Assembly (NCBI GenBank): GCA_026874595.1
Contig: CM049306.1
Span: 73,095,642 to 73,159,641 of the forward strand
From: Sipunculus nudus
Lineage: Eukaryota; Annelida; Sipuncula; Golfingiida; Sipunculidae
Length of the DNA stretch: 64,000 nucleotides
Direction of reading: 5' to 3'
Below the pieces are notes generated by a model. The model worked only from the letters and a program-made list of their open reading frames with translations, searched no databases and was not told the DNA's origin. Of this stretch, positions 41,801 to 56,800 are shown piece after piece. Position numbers and translations under genes: made by a program. The stretch's first letter is position 1. Every line of letters starts with the position of its first letter.

Positions 41801-44800
41801 GATAATTTTAAGTCCACTTTGATAAAAAAAGTTACAGCTGCTGATCAATTAAAGTCCACTCATAATCAATACAGTTACAGCTGCTGATTATTTTAAGTCC
41901 GCTCATGATCAAAACAGTTTTAGCTGCTGATCATTTAAAGTCTGCCCATAATCAAAACAGTTACAGCTGCTGATCATTTAAAGTCCGCTCATGATCAAAA
42001 CAGTTACAGCTGCTGATCATTTAAAGTCTGCCCATAATTAAAAAAGTTACAGCTGCTGATCATTTAAAGTCTGCCCATAATCAAAACAGTTACAGCTGTC
42101 GATCATTTAAAGTCCACTCATGACCAATGTCTGGACCACATTAGGCATTGATACACACAGCACAGTGGAACCTGTCTTAAAGACCACCTGTCTAATATGA
42201 CCATCTGCCTGTAGAGAATACTATAGAATGAACCATAAGCATTCACACTAGTTAAAACTGACCTGTCTGATAAGACCACCTGTGAATTAAGACCACTTTT
42301 GGTCAGTCCCACAGGTGGTCTTATAACACAGGTTTCAATGTACATCTTAATGAGGTGATACCACATACCTTCATTATAATTTCAGCAGTATTGATGAAAA
42401 GCAGAATAATAGGTATCCAAATCTCCTTTGTAGCAGGATTACCCTCTATAGTTCTTGATGAATTTAAATGACTCTGGTGTCCTCCCTTTGAGATTATATA
42501 AATGGTGCTTGTTAAGAAGTCAGAATAAGGGCTTGAATAGGGTAGTAACCCTAACCCTTGAAATATGGTAAATGGTCACAATATGCAACAAAAGATAATT
42601 TGATGCCTCTAAAAATGCTTAAAATGCTGGATGGATGCAATTGACACAGAGGAGTACCAATTTCCTGAGAAATGTTATGTTAGATGTATTTAACAATACC
42701 TGTGATGAAAACTAAGTTTATCCAGCCCAGTATCATCAGTTCATTTAGATTTAATTATTCATTATCACATATGGAATGATCAGAATAAACTGTTTATAAA
42801 AATAGCTGTGTTTTTGTTTGAGTTCTTCACATGGCATGTGGGGAGTTCTTTTGGATGAACATGTTTTGATTACTCTTTGCCAAAACTCCCCAACTACTTG
42901 TAGCAGTAGATGGCTGTGGAATTGGCTAGATAAAATTTAAGGGTAACTCTGTGTCAGGTATAGCTTGATATAGTAAGATTATGTGTAAAATTAACAGATT
43001 TCAACAAAAGTTTCCTGATTGACTTTAGTTTTGATTCATGTTTAATGTAAATGATGTCTTTGCACCCAGCGACTTGTGTGTAAAACTTTTGCTCTGTATC
43101 TTCTTTTGTGTCCTAGATACAGGTACTCTGAAAAGTATGGATTTAACTTAAAAGTAAAAAAAAAAAACTAGTGGTTCTCACAAAATAAAAAGTTCCATGA
43201 GTCATAACCTTTGAACTGTTCAAGTTAGATAATTGAAATATTCAGGGACTGTTCTTCACTTTTCTAAAAGGTTGACGCACATTTGCATATTTTCCAGTTA
43301 ATGGCCTGTTGAAATTTGTGTGAAAGAATTCTTATACCTTATGTGAACAGTGAAGTATTAGGCTAATGTGTCTGATAGTTTTGTCCCAGAACTTGAGAAG
43401 GCTGACTGGATCACCCATAATTTAACCTCCTCCCAAAATTAAGATGAGATTTGGAATTCCATTATGGTTTAATATCAAATAATGAACTTTTTTTTCACAA
43501 TGACAAGTGTTCAGTTTGATGCTGTATCTCTCAGCTTTTGTTTTCTTTATTTCTTAAACATATTTAAAATATCATTCAGTTACTTCTGCTATACATCTGC
43601 TGAAATCAGTTTTAATAAAACCATGAAATTAGAATGAAGAGATAAGCTTTTGGTCTGTTTGAAAACCAAAACAGTATTTTTTCTGGGATATAGATAAGTA
43701 GCACTGTATGCAGCAGCTGCAAGAAGGCAGAGTCACATGGTGATACAACAATTTCAGCTGTCATGTCATGAGTCTCTGCAGGTATTTAAATCAGTCATGA
43801 CATAGCAATAATGAGGATGCAATACAGGTCATATTGGGCATATCTGTCATATCTGTATTGCAAAAACAATTTGATCATGAACGGGCTTCTGTAGCTCAGG
43901 GATAGAGCACTGGGCTCAAAGTCGGGAGATTGTAAGTTCGAATCTCAGCCAGGGCAGTGAGAATTTTCACGGTCAGGCGCCACCAAGGGTTAGCGCTTTG
44001 CAGGCTTAATGGGGAGACTGTGCCCAACAGTGGTGTTTCACTCACAAACCAGTGTGCCTGTTTGATGCCAGAATTATCGCTTGTAAGCCACTGTCAAATA
44101 GTCTGAAACTGGAATGGAATTCTGCAGATGTACATAATACTTAGTTAAGCAAGCATTAAAAAAATTGGAGGCTGTTACCTCCACCCAAAAAAAAACAAAC
44201 AAAAAACAATTTGATCATGTGTTATTCCTCATCAGTTGCTAATGCAGTCAAACCTTGAAATCAAGAACACAAACAGGACTTCAATAATGTGGTCACATTT
44301 TCAAGGTGGTTGTCTTAGCAAGGTATGATATAAAGAGAAAAAAAAATTGTGACCTCGGTCCATAGGCAAGGTTTTACTAGTACTCTTTAAATTAGGTGAT
44401 GTTTTGTTTCTACAATATTTATCCACATCCAAAAACTACATGATATCCCAAGTAGGCCTAAGCTTAGTGTTGACACACTGCTTGATGTCAGTCATTCACA
44501 ATTTGAACAAGGCAGTTTGAGCATGTCTTAAGCTAGATTTATTAGCAAAATGAGTAATCATGAGAAATTTTGCATATACAGACTCTCCGTGCTAATGGAA
44601 TTTACTGAGCTTTCTGGGATCAGTGGGAAAAATGTTATTGTAGAGATGTGGTAAAAAATATTTGTTGATAATTAAAAGGGAAAGGTAGATTTGTTCTAAC
44701 TGGAGCTTTTCAGTTCAATTTTGAGTACATTTACCACTGCCACTCTGATGCCTACCAGTCTGAGTGTTGGTAGATGCTGGGTGCTGCTGCTGGGTCACTG

Positions 44801-47800
44801 AGGAAAGCCAGTCACAACAATTGATCCATCCCAGAATGATTGATTCCAGACAAGAGATGGGGTTGCTCCAAGGAACAACCAGACAAATATTGATATAGCA
44901 ACTGTGGCATCCAGAACATGTGCAAGTGGGAGGTGAGACAGTCTTCACCTGTAATTCATGCGTACCCATGTATAACTATGCAATTGAGTTGCATTGTGGT
45001 ATTTATCAATAGGACAGGTGTTTTTGTATGGAAACTGGCTGGCTGTTGTGAAGGGTGTACATGAGTGATTAATAAATAGCTTGTGGCTATTGATTTAGAA
45101 TTGACCTGGTCACACCAGGTAATGAGATCATGTACTAACTGACCATGTCAAGTAACCTGTTACATGATATGTATATGATTCAGCATAACACATGGTTACA
45201 TCACACTGTTCTGAATATCAAGGCTGAATCAGTTGTCTTATTTATTTGTATCCCTAGACTGAAAGTCAGGATTACTAGGTTTCAACATGGTTCCACCATG
45301 ACGGGGTATCCTTGTGAGATAAAATATTTCACAGATTTTTTCAAATTTTACATGTGCAAAGATGTAAGAGGATCATGATCGTGATGTTAACCAGGATAAT
45401 GACTTTGATTATATCCATTTTATGTGGTTATCTAAAACTTTAATATATCAGGAAAGGCTTCATGGATTGGTCTGAAAATTTGGTTTACCAAAGATGTTGG
45501 ATATTTTTTTTTTATCTTGGATAGTTTTGTCATATACAGGAAACTAGTGTCATCCCTTTTCATTTTTTTTTTTCATTTTTGTTGTTTTATATCCAATTAT
45601 TGCTACTTAAAAATAGAGTGAGCAATATAATTAAAAAAAAAAAAATGATAATGGACAGATTTCTTAATGATTTTGCTTATGCTGAGATATAGGTCATAGG
45701 ATGACCCTAATATAAATTAGGGTCACAACCTTAACTATGAGTGTGGTCTTGACCTTGAATAGTTCCATATTTGGTGGAAAATACACAGAACTTAAGAATA
45801 GATGAATGGACTGTTCTGAAAATAAAAATGAAAGATCTTTGATTGTAAGTTCTTGGATGAGTTTTAAAGACAGTGGCCTTTACATTGATCTTCAAGGTCA
45901 AATCAGCTGTAATACAGGTTTATTATTGATCATGTAACTTTTGCATTTCCCCTTCAAATTAGGTACATCTGTAGCTTCAGTCTAGATCTTGGATCAGTCT
46001 GGAAACTGGTGACCTTTGGCCTTGATTTTGAAGGTCAGATCGGCATAAATATTAGATTTTTGTGAACCTCAATATTTTGAAAAATGTAATTTTTTCCCTC
46101 AAATTTCATGCATAAACAGTTTTTAAAAAGTTGGGGAAGGAGATATACCAGTGACTGCAGGGTTATCTCTGAGAGTTGTAAATTGATCAAATATGCTGAT
46201 GACACGGCACTGATTAGCCTCTAATAATTCAGACTTAGATTATAGGCTAGAGGTACAAAGATTTGTGGAGCGGTGCGACAATAACTTCTTAGAACTCAAT
46301 GTTAGGAAGACAAAAGAAGTGATTATCGATTATAGGTTAGGTAACAAAAAACATGAACCTCTTACCATAAATGGCCAAACCGTGGAAAATGTGACACAAT
46401 ACAAATATCTGGGTACAATAATAGACGAAAAATTTAATTTTGAAGCTAATGTGCAAAACATTTATAAAAAGGCAAATATTAGATTGTTCTTCCTGAGAAA
46501 ACTGTATCAGATGAATGTTGATACGAAAATAGTGGAACTTTTTTATATGTCTCTGATTCAGTCAGTGCTAACATTCTGCATTACAAACTGGTTTGGAAAT
46601 TGCAATATAGCATCCAAAAACAAACTGGGACGAATTGTTCATGCAGAGATAAAGTTGGGTCTCAAGAATGTAAAGCTGCTGAATGAACTCTACTGCTGCT
46701 GTGTCGCATGAAAGGCACAGTGTATCAGGGCTGATTCTACACATGAACTGTCTTGTTTTTATGATACTCTGAGGTCGGGAAAAAGACTAAGGGCTGAACA
46801 TTGCCGCACAGAAAGATACAGGAAAAGTTTCATACCCACTAGTATTAGATTGTTAAATGGTACAGAAAGCACTGTGATGTAAGTGATATAGAAATTGTAT
46901 ATATTTTATGTAGTATAGATCAGCTCACTCATGTGTATGTATAATAACTGTGAAGTGCAATAATGCCTGTGATATACTTAATATAATGCCAGTGATGTGC
47001 TATAATTGTCTGTGATGTGCTATAATGTCTGTACTTAATTCATGTACAATACCTGTAGGTGTCTATATATGTGCTGTAAATGCTTGCGAACTGAAATTCA
47101 TGCCTTGCATGATGAATAAAGGCTTATCTATAAAATACCTATGACCTTGACTTTGAGCTTCAAGGTCAGATCTGCAGAAATATTTTAGTAAACCACTTCA
47201 ATTTTTGCTGCTGGCTGTACTACTGTTCTAATTATGAAGTGACTATCTGTACCTTTGCACCCAAGTCAAGTAAGGTACTAAATACAACCCAGGATGTCAG
47301 AAGTTCATACTTGAGAGCAATTAATTCAGTGTTGCCAATCATCCCAGTGCCCATTAAATGTTTATAGTTATATATTGTTGTTAAGCTCTTTGCCTTTGGT
47401 TTCAAACCTTCTGGTTGCAAGCTCAGTATCTTAACCACACAATTTCCCAGATTGAATTATTAAATGATTGATGCTTCACTTATAATTTAAAAAGCATGGA
47501 ATGGTCAGGTTGGAGGTTGGCCCTTCATATTCAGAAAATGTTTTATCAAAATGTACTCCAAGTATCATGAATGAGGCTGTGCAGGGGTCTTAATAACACG
47601 TATGTGCCTGTTTCAGACAGGCAAGCACGTGCACGGAAAGACATTTTTCATTTTGTACCAATTCGTTGGAAAGGTGAACACATAGATGTTTTCCACATTA
47701 GTATCTGATAAGTAGTAACAACATGACACAAAAACTAAATATTGTACAGGTGGTGTTCCACCAACGCCCTTTATTTCCTATATTTTCCTATTGTTACTTA

Positions 47801-50800
47801 GTGTTACTATTGAAAACATTCAGTCTTTTTGCATGCAAGTGTGCATGTAGGATGGCATGTAAGACGGCAGAATCAGGTTAACACTAAGGGAACTGTGACT
47901 GAAAGTTTGATATGATGGTTGGATACATATTTAGCAGAAAAGCAGATTTTTCTGCAGAAAGGCAAACCTGTACTTATGCCTTTCTGTTAGCTAGGTGACA
48001 ATCTTGAAGTATTACAGTCCCTGCTGTGTGATTGGCTTGATTTACCAGAAGATTAGATACAGTCAGAGACCCTGCAGGCTGACACACTCACCTAGCTCTA
48101 TTACATTGAAACCAAGGTAGTAAATTAGCCAGCTTTGATAACGAGGGGTATATATCTTCATTGATTAGTGATAAGCTCCGTGTTCACAACATGAAGTTGA
48201 CCATGATTTGTGTCCCTGACATTGAAGGAGATAATAGGTCACTCTTGACACCCATTTAGCTGAAACCAGTTGGAATAATTGTTCACCGTGCAGCCTGCGG
48301 AATCCTGAATATTCCCTTAGCAACTGGTGTATGACATTAACATCCACCGGTGGTCACTGCGTGCTGCTCAATCCCTATCCACCTGTCGCCGTCCCAGGCT
48401 AGATCAGACACAAGAAGGAAGGTTGATGTACTGAATATTGGTTTATGGGTGGGAACATGCAACAAGGACATGTTCGCCTGAGTTAAGATTCTAAAAAAGT
48501 TCAAATCAATTTGTATTTATTACATGTAGAAGCATTTGGCTGTTCTTGCATTATGAAAGTTTTCTAGGGGCTGAGTTACATGGTCCAAGTCCACCGGCAT
48601 AATTTCTGAAAGATAGGCTTTGATAGGCTCTTCATGAAATTTCCCAAATTATGTCTATGTTTTCAGGATATTAGGAAAATACTCACCCCCCCCCCCCCAC
48701 CCCCAATTAAGACACTAATAGCATTGCTCCAGACATTTTTTAGGCCAAAGACAAATTTCCAAGGCATTGTCAAAGAAGTTGACATTGACAACAAGTTAAT
48801 GCCACTTTCAGTTATAATATACCAGTAGTTTATCTTTTTGTATGCTCTCTTACTTTTTTTCTGTTAATTCATATTTTGTTTATTCTAGTAAACAATACTT
48901 ATTTCCTCCATTCAAGTCAGTGCTTGTAGCAGTTCCTGTACAATCAGTAAAAAATTATCAACCCTTAAATTAAATACATTTTTACTTGCGTTATAGTTCA
49001 CTTCTCAACTGTGTTTTATTATGGTGATGTCTTATATACCAGGTACCTTATATAGTAATACAAATATGGAGAAGAACATGTTGATACAGCAGGGCTTTCA
49101 GGAATGCAGGGGAAAGCGTCCATGATGCTTGAAATCTCTTTCTGAGGTCATTTCTTTGGGTCAAAGCATGATATGGAACACATATATTTTGCTGTAGGAC
49201 TGACAAGCTTGCTCAATATTTGCCCTTGTCACAGTCACTGACCATCGCCGGCTGCCTCAAACAAACAAGATGGTTGTTCAAGGCCAAACAATTAAAGGTA
49301 TGGTGCACAGGCACTGCCCACATCAATTTTTACCCCCCACATCAAACATTTTTATTCTGATTTTAATTTTTCAAGAAGTTAAAATAAGAGAATTTTGATA
49401 AGATTTTCTTTGATTTCTATAGCTTTTACCTGTTTAGGAAAAAAATTCTGTCATTTTCATGCTTCTTCCTGATCATATGAAATTTTTATTGAACATACAA
49501 AAAAAGGGAAATCTTGAACTATGGCCCACCCACACTAATTTCTGAAAAAAAGTGCCTGAGAACCATACTTTTTTTTTTGGGGGGGGGGGCCTAAACTGCA
49601 CTGAAACCTGTCCCTGACATTTAACTGTAATGAAAAAATCATGTAATAACTCTAATCATATAATGATATGATAAAGATTAAAATACAAAAAAATATCAGT
49701 TTTACATAACCAGTCAAAATTTGACATGTACAGTCTCCCTTTTTGATGCACCAGACTGAGATAAGACTCTACAACATTTGGCCTGAGTGTCCCAGAGTCT
49801 TCAAACTTTGAAGTCCTATACATGTTAAAGTATAACATCTGTTCAGCTTCCCCTTTTTATTAATTTACCAGAGCCTGGTTACGTGTGAAGAAATTATAGC
49901 AGGATCCTTGATGTCCATTACAGACACTATGGTTCCTCATAATTATGTTATGGTCTGTTTATTCTGACAATTTATACTATAGTCCATTTCATCCCCTCAT
50001 GTCAACCTGTTTTTTGCTATGAAAATTTTTAATAGTTATATTTCAAGAGAATCAGTTGTAGTGTAGAGTAGAGGATTAAAGGACCTAATTTCAACAAGGT
50101 AAATAAATACCTACCTAACACCTTATTTAAGACACAGAAATATTTGAAAATATGAGAAATCAGTCTACATTTTACAACATATCAGACCCACTTATGGCAG
50201 TCAAGGTCATTGGTCACATGCAAAAACAGCCTCAACTGACAGCTGCTGATTGGATGATCTCGTGTAAGCACTAAAAAATATAACCAGCTAAAACAAATAT
50301 GGCTACTTATGGAGGGACACATCATATCTGCCAGATCATGGTGAAGAGACTAAAATGTTGTGAAACATAAACGGGGGATTTATTGTAAGATTCTTATTGC
50401 CATATTAGGTTGTCACTTCCATATGTTTTTTTTCTTGGAAATTATTGAAAAATATAAACTTTTAAGTAAATCAAATACAAAAAACAGGTGGACAGCAGGT
50501 GGTGAAATGGACTATAGTATCACCTATATTTGTAATAAACAAAAAAACCTTAGGAAGAGATTTGCTTTTCAAGTTAATGAGGCATATGTTAATCACATGA
50601 CCTATTTCTGTTTTATTTTATCCAATCAAATTCAGTAATGATTTTTAGACATGAATAATTTAACCCTGGATGAAACGTGAAATTACTATATAAAACAAAT
50701 GTTCCATAAAACAGCATTTAGTATAGACCTGAGATCAGTCCTCCCAGATGATTGATGTCATAACTGAGAGCGAGAAACGATACCAATAAAACTTATGACA

Positions 50801-53800
50801 AATCAGCTGCTGTGACGGTCATGTGGATTAATTCTGCGGGTAGTCTACAAAGCAATATTTCTCAACTGGTGAACATCAGAGCTCTTGATGCGGCCAATCC
50901 CGGGGTGATAACTAGCCTGATAAGGAAATTAATTTCTGTAGGTGGCTTTTGATCTGAACTTAAGCCACGCTCTCTAGTCCCTGCTGGAAGCGAATTTGCC
51001 CAGCTTTAGTTTGGCATTGCAGTTAAATATGAAGGTCATAGTATGGACTTGGCAGAGAAACACGAGTCTTGATCATGGCATTACTTGGTCAATATATCTG
51101 GTGGTTGAGAACACACAGGTTATTGTATTTATGCCGAGGTTGAGATTTTAGTGTAACTCAGTCATAAGCCCTGCAGCTGTTCACTCATTTGTCTTAATAC
51201 AGGACACCAACCTGAGCCCAAGCTTCCTAATTTAAGACGTTAATTAACTTTTGTCTGATTCTCAGCATTTAATGAGAACAAGCGTATTTACCTGTACCAT
51301 TGGAACAGATCTTTGCAGCTTCAATGCATATTTTCTGAAAATGATGATGAGATAGCACCTTCTTAAAATAATGTTAAATTTGTCAAGAAATACAGGAAAA
51401 TATGGAAAATTATCCCCTAAGGACACTCTTGGCATTGACACTTTTGAGACCAAAATCTAGTATTTCTGAGAATTCCATGTAGTATGTATCATGTCATTAA
51501 TTAAGTTTCCTGTGACACCCCCCCCCCCCCAATACACACACCCTGGCAACCTTGACCATGATATTCAAGATCAAATTTGCAAATATACCTTATTGTGAAC
51601 CCTATCACTTTTGAAGTATTTAATATTTAAGGCTGTTATTTGACAAGTGTTCCCCCAAGTTGTCAGAGGAATTTAAAATTTGTGATCCTGCTCTTCATGG
51701 TCAAATATATGGAAATCTAGAGTTGATGTTATTTATTTTCTTTAGATTTTCTTCAGTTTAGGGTGGAGGCCCGTAAGGGGGGGGGAGGACATACCTGTTC
51801 TTGCAACTGCAAAAACAGAGCCATTCTAGGTCTGTATGAATTTGTATGAATATACATTGTTCATGATATTGCTTGTTGAATACATTTTATTTTATCTTTC
51901 TCATTTGCTATTTCTTTAGCTTTCTCTGTCAGTTTGCTGGACAAAGTTTCTTGACTTCTTGTCTCTCCCCACATGAACCGCGATCACTTCTTATGAAGAA
52001 GGGTCTCTTCAGATCCCTATTTGTAGATCCTTGTGTCTGCTTGATGACATTATTTAGCTTTTTCTCTGGTTTGCCTTGATTCATAAAGCATGTTTGATGG
52101 AGCAAAGGCCCTCAAGGACCTTTATTAGATGGACCAGGTGCCAGGCTGTCTGCATTATATTTGTACAAGGGGCCATTATTTCAAATACCCAGAGCACATG
52201 CCAGTTTAACACTGCTCAAACAGAAAAAGGTTGGTAATGTAAGTTTGAATGAAAGTTAGGCAGCTGTCATTAGATGAAACTTAAGGGACTTTAGATGAAA
52301 CCTTTTCTAACTGCTGGAAGATGGCCAAATTAAATGTTTAGAAAATCAAATCAGTTGTTTGACATTTCATCCATATTCCGTAATTTTTTTCGTTAATTAA
52401 ATATTCACTGCAGAGAGGAGAATTTTATTATACCACAAAAAAATTTCACAGTAGTATGTCTTGGCAGCAAAGTATTTTATATTTTTTATAATTATATGAT
52501 TTGTTTCATTTTTTGCATAATTATTTTACCTTTATTGTATAATATTTACATGGAAAAACCCTTTGTTAAAGCCTCTTGTGGAAATGTTAGTTTAATTCAT
52601 TAATGTAAGAATTAGAATTTGAGACATTTCATTTTTGTTTTTAGCTCAGCGTACCTGAGCAGTCATCTTAGCTGTAGTGTATCCATTTGTCATTTGTGTT
52701 AGTGTTCAGGCTGAAAATGAAATTTTCAGATTCAACCCAAAAAATAGACCATTGTATATCATCTGCACATATATTTTTGTCACCGTGCAAAATATGAGAA
52801 AATCAGCCCAGCTAGTTCTTTAGAAACAGGGATTGTTTCTAATCTGTTAATTACATGACTAATAAAACTTGTGCTTATGGAAATAATACTTTTTAGCTCA
52901 GCTGACTGAAAGTCATATGAGCTATAGCAATCACTCTTTGTCTGTCATCTGTCTGTCTAGCTGGCTGTCTGTCCATCCGTTAACAGGGCACAAATCGTAA
53001 CAGCTGGACCTGGAATCTTCTAACATGACATCCAAAGAGGTCAATAAAAACTCCTTGGAAACCTGGAATTAGGTCTCTGTTACCCATATTCTTCAGGCCA
53101 TTGGGCTCCAAAGTACCCCCAAGAATAATGGAAAATTTGATACAAAAGCTCAAGTATCTGAACAACTAATGCATTGATCACCATGATTCTTTGCATGGAT
53201 TTTGATCATGGAGTGTTTCATCAGTTTCTGCAGACAAGTAGCACAACCTGTAATTTTAGCTCAGCTGACTATAAGTCAACTGAGCTATAGTCATGCAAAT
53301 TTTTCAAGTTATTAGCATAAATAAAAAATCAATACCTTAAATTTTGTCCAACTTTGGCAGTGGCACTTTTTCCCAGTAAGCACTGTTGATTTCATTTTCA
53401 CAGCATATACACATAGGGATTTAATCTTTTAAAATCTGAAATTTCAAAGGAATTGTTTGAAAAGAGTAGCTTTTATTCAAGTTTTCATACACCATGTCAA
53501 GTGTTGTTTACATCTAGCCCACCTAGTAGTACAGCCTTCACTTGCATTATGTAACCCACCCCAGGCAGCTTGCCTTGGCTCAGCTTGGCCACTACTAGCA
53601 GGCTTCCCCACTGCCCTGCAATCACACCCCCCCCCCCCCCAGCTGGTGCATAAACTAGATGAATGTTATAATTTTCTATATTTTATTTTATTCTTGGCTA
53701 TGCTACATTTTAGATTTTGTATTGTACCACCAGGGTTACAATGATTAAAGTGCACATTTAATTGTGTCCACAAAGTGATGTATTGCCATGAAAGTGTGAA

Positions 53801-56800
53801 AGTTCATCAGATAAGTAATGCTTTGCTTCAGAAGGGTAAAACTTCTCCAGGTGTGAAATTAACTATTAATTCCAGTAATTAATTATAGCTGAAATTTTAA
53901 TTAGCATAATGATATTGTTTGTCCCTCATTCAACCAACAGTGTGTATACTTTATTTGAAAAGATGTTTTTAATTTACCAAATTCGGTGAAAAAAATTAAG
54001 CATGTACTGAAAACTCCAATGTGCAAAACTTTTTAATAGGGATTCAAGGAATAATTTTGTAGATGCCATGTTGTGGCATTATTTTCTTTTAAATTCAGTT
54101 TGATCATTTGATTTAAAAATAATAAAATATATGTGTATGCATAATATGACCAAATATGAGCTACACTCTGGATATATAATGATTGGAATTTGGAATTCTA
54201 ATATTTTAACTTATATTTTCAGTTTTTTTATTACAAATTTATAACACTTGTAAATAAAAAAAAATGAATCCAATAAAATCTATTAATGGAAAAAGTGGGT
54301 ATGCTAAAAAAAAAGGGTTATATATAGACTTAAATGTATTATTCCCTTGAAAGTGAAATAAAGGTATTTGTCCATTCTGTCCACTTGCCTGTCCATCTGT
54401 AAATTTTTCATATGCATCACAGTATCTCAAAACTTTTACTGTTTTTCTTCATGACAGTCTTGTCAGAGTATTAGTTTGCAATCATATATTTAGAACTTTA
54501 CCATAACCAAGTAGGAGGGCCCCTTTCCTCTTAGCTTCTCTTATGCTTATGTAAATGAAAAACATTACAATAGAATATTTTTCATATTTTGCATTTGCAA
54601 AAATTTCAAAAATTAAGCTGGGCGCCGTGACCCATGGGCCTTTTGATTATATTCTGGATTCTCAACATCATTGTTTGGCTAAAACTGAATAAATACCAGA
54701 CATGGTGCAAATACTTTGCAAATTTATATGAAATCGAATATTAATATGTACTCCATTATAAAATTTCTTGCGTAAGAATGGGAATTCAGGTAAAAATGAA
54801 AGTATTTGAATACCAGTGCAATTACTTTTAAAATGTATTCATGAATGCATTCATGAATATATTCTATAATATTATTTTAATAATCATTTCAGTTATATTT
54901 GATAAAAAAAATCATATGATTCTCTTATTATTTTTAATAAAATTTCTATTTGGCACAATATTTGTTATTAAATTTTAATAAATAGTTAAACGCTTATCTT
55001 ATATGTGCTGCATATCAGTTATATGGCCAGGTCAAAATCTGTATGACAATAGCACTCCATTTGTTAATAAAATAAATGAAATCAATCTCTTCCCTGTCTC
55101 CAAAGAAACTATCAAAATCATACATAAGCTAAACACCAACAACTCATAATACAGCTTATATTTATTTCCACACAAAACCAGCATGTACCTCATTTCAAAA
55201 TCATATTTTTTTATCATATATAACAGCTGAGCGCCATGACCCATGGGTCCCTTGTTTTAGATTTTTTACAATTTTTTTATGATTTATTAGCTCCGCTGAC
55301 TATATTAATCATCTGAGCTATAGTCATGGTCTTTGTCAGTCATCAGTCAGGACGACCATCCAGCCGTTAACAGGGAATGTTTTGAAACTGTTGGACCTAA
55401 GAATCCAAAACCGCATACAGTTAGATGTCACCAAAATCTTCAACCATGCCAAAAATTGGGTCACTAGGACTTTCTTTTCTTTGAGATATTAATGAAAAAC
55501 CTCCCATTTTCCATAAAAAAGACTTCAAGACTGCCTAATATAAAAATCACTGATTTTTTTGGATCATATTTAGTATGCATATTCTTCCATACATTTCCTA
55601 TGTACATACCAAAAATTAGGTCAGTTTTGTTTAATTTCTTTAAAGATGGGCCTTTAAAATTGACCTTTAAAGATGTTGTCATCCGTTAACTGGGCACAAA
55701 TCATCACTGTTATTCCTAGAAATTGGTTGCGCCACCTGCAACCATTTTTGCACAGCGTCAATCTGTTCATCTGCCTTGGGATAAAATCACTTGTATCTCG
55801 GCAGTGGTTTAGCTTATCCACCTGAAATTTTGCAGGTTTATACATCCTGGACAGCTTTCTTGATTTTATGACAGGTGGCACCACCTATATTCACATTTAC
55901 GCTACAGACACCCAAGCTCATATCTCAGGACGCGTTTGACCGATTGGGCCGATTGGGCCAAAACCATTTTGCACATGTATAGATCTCAAGATTGGTGGTG
56001 CCACCTGCCACCATCTTTGCATAGCATCCTTCTGTATGTCTGCTGTCAGATAAAATCACTCATATACAAGTAGTGGTTTGACTTATTTTTCCTATGTATA
56101 CAACTTGGACAGCTTTTTGGATTCTGTGGTAGGTGGCGTAACCTACATACACATTTCGGCTGCAGACATCCATGCTAATATGCAACACACCAAGTCTATT
56201 TCCCCTTGCCACTCAATTCATGCCTCACTTCACCCACCCACTCTGATTTCATCGGATACAAGTAGTCGCTTGTCAGCTACCCATATTGTAGTTGAAAATT
56301 TGATACAATGGCAGGGAAAAATCATAACAATTTGACCTTGAATCATTTAACCGAAAATCAAGGGAGTTCCATGTAAAGTCTCCTTGGAAACCTGAAACTA
56401 GGTCTCTGTTACCCATATTCTGTGAGCTATGGGGCTTATAAGCACCCCCCCCCCCCCCCCCCGAATAATTGAAAATGTGATTCCAAAATAGGGCACAAAT
56501 CATAACCATTGGACCCAGAATCTTCTAAATTAACATTCTGAAAGTTCCTCAAAATTTATCCCCAGAAACCTGAAATTGGGTCACTGTGACCTATATTCTT
56601 AGAGTTTTGGGGTATGATTGATCACCTTAGAAATTATGCAAAATACACACAAATTTCCAGATTCCTCACGAAAGGCTGGTTGGATAGTCATAAAATTTGG
56701 AGTGCTTATTGGTCTTGATGAACTTAAGCTAATTTGCATCAATGATGATGCCACCTACATTATCTTATTTAGTTGCCAGCGCAAGGACATATTGTCAACA

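Noticed and set aside
40879-42125. CRISPR-like array
   Set aside because: Units are contiguous with no unique spacers, and the genome is eukaryotic; it is a satellite.
43883-43960. Functional tRNA gene
   Set aside because: A and B boxes are present, but the anticodon stem does not pair and the sequence runs on into a SINE body flanked by target-site duplications.
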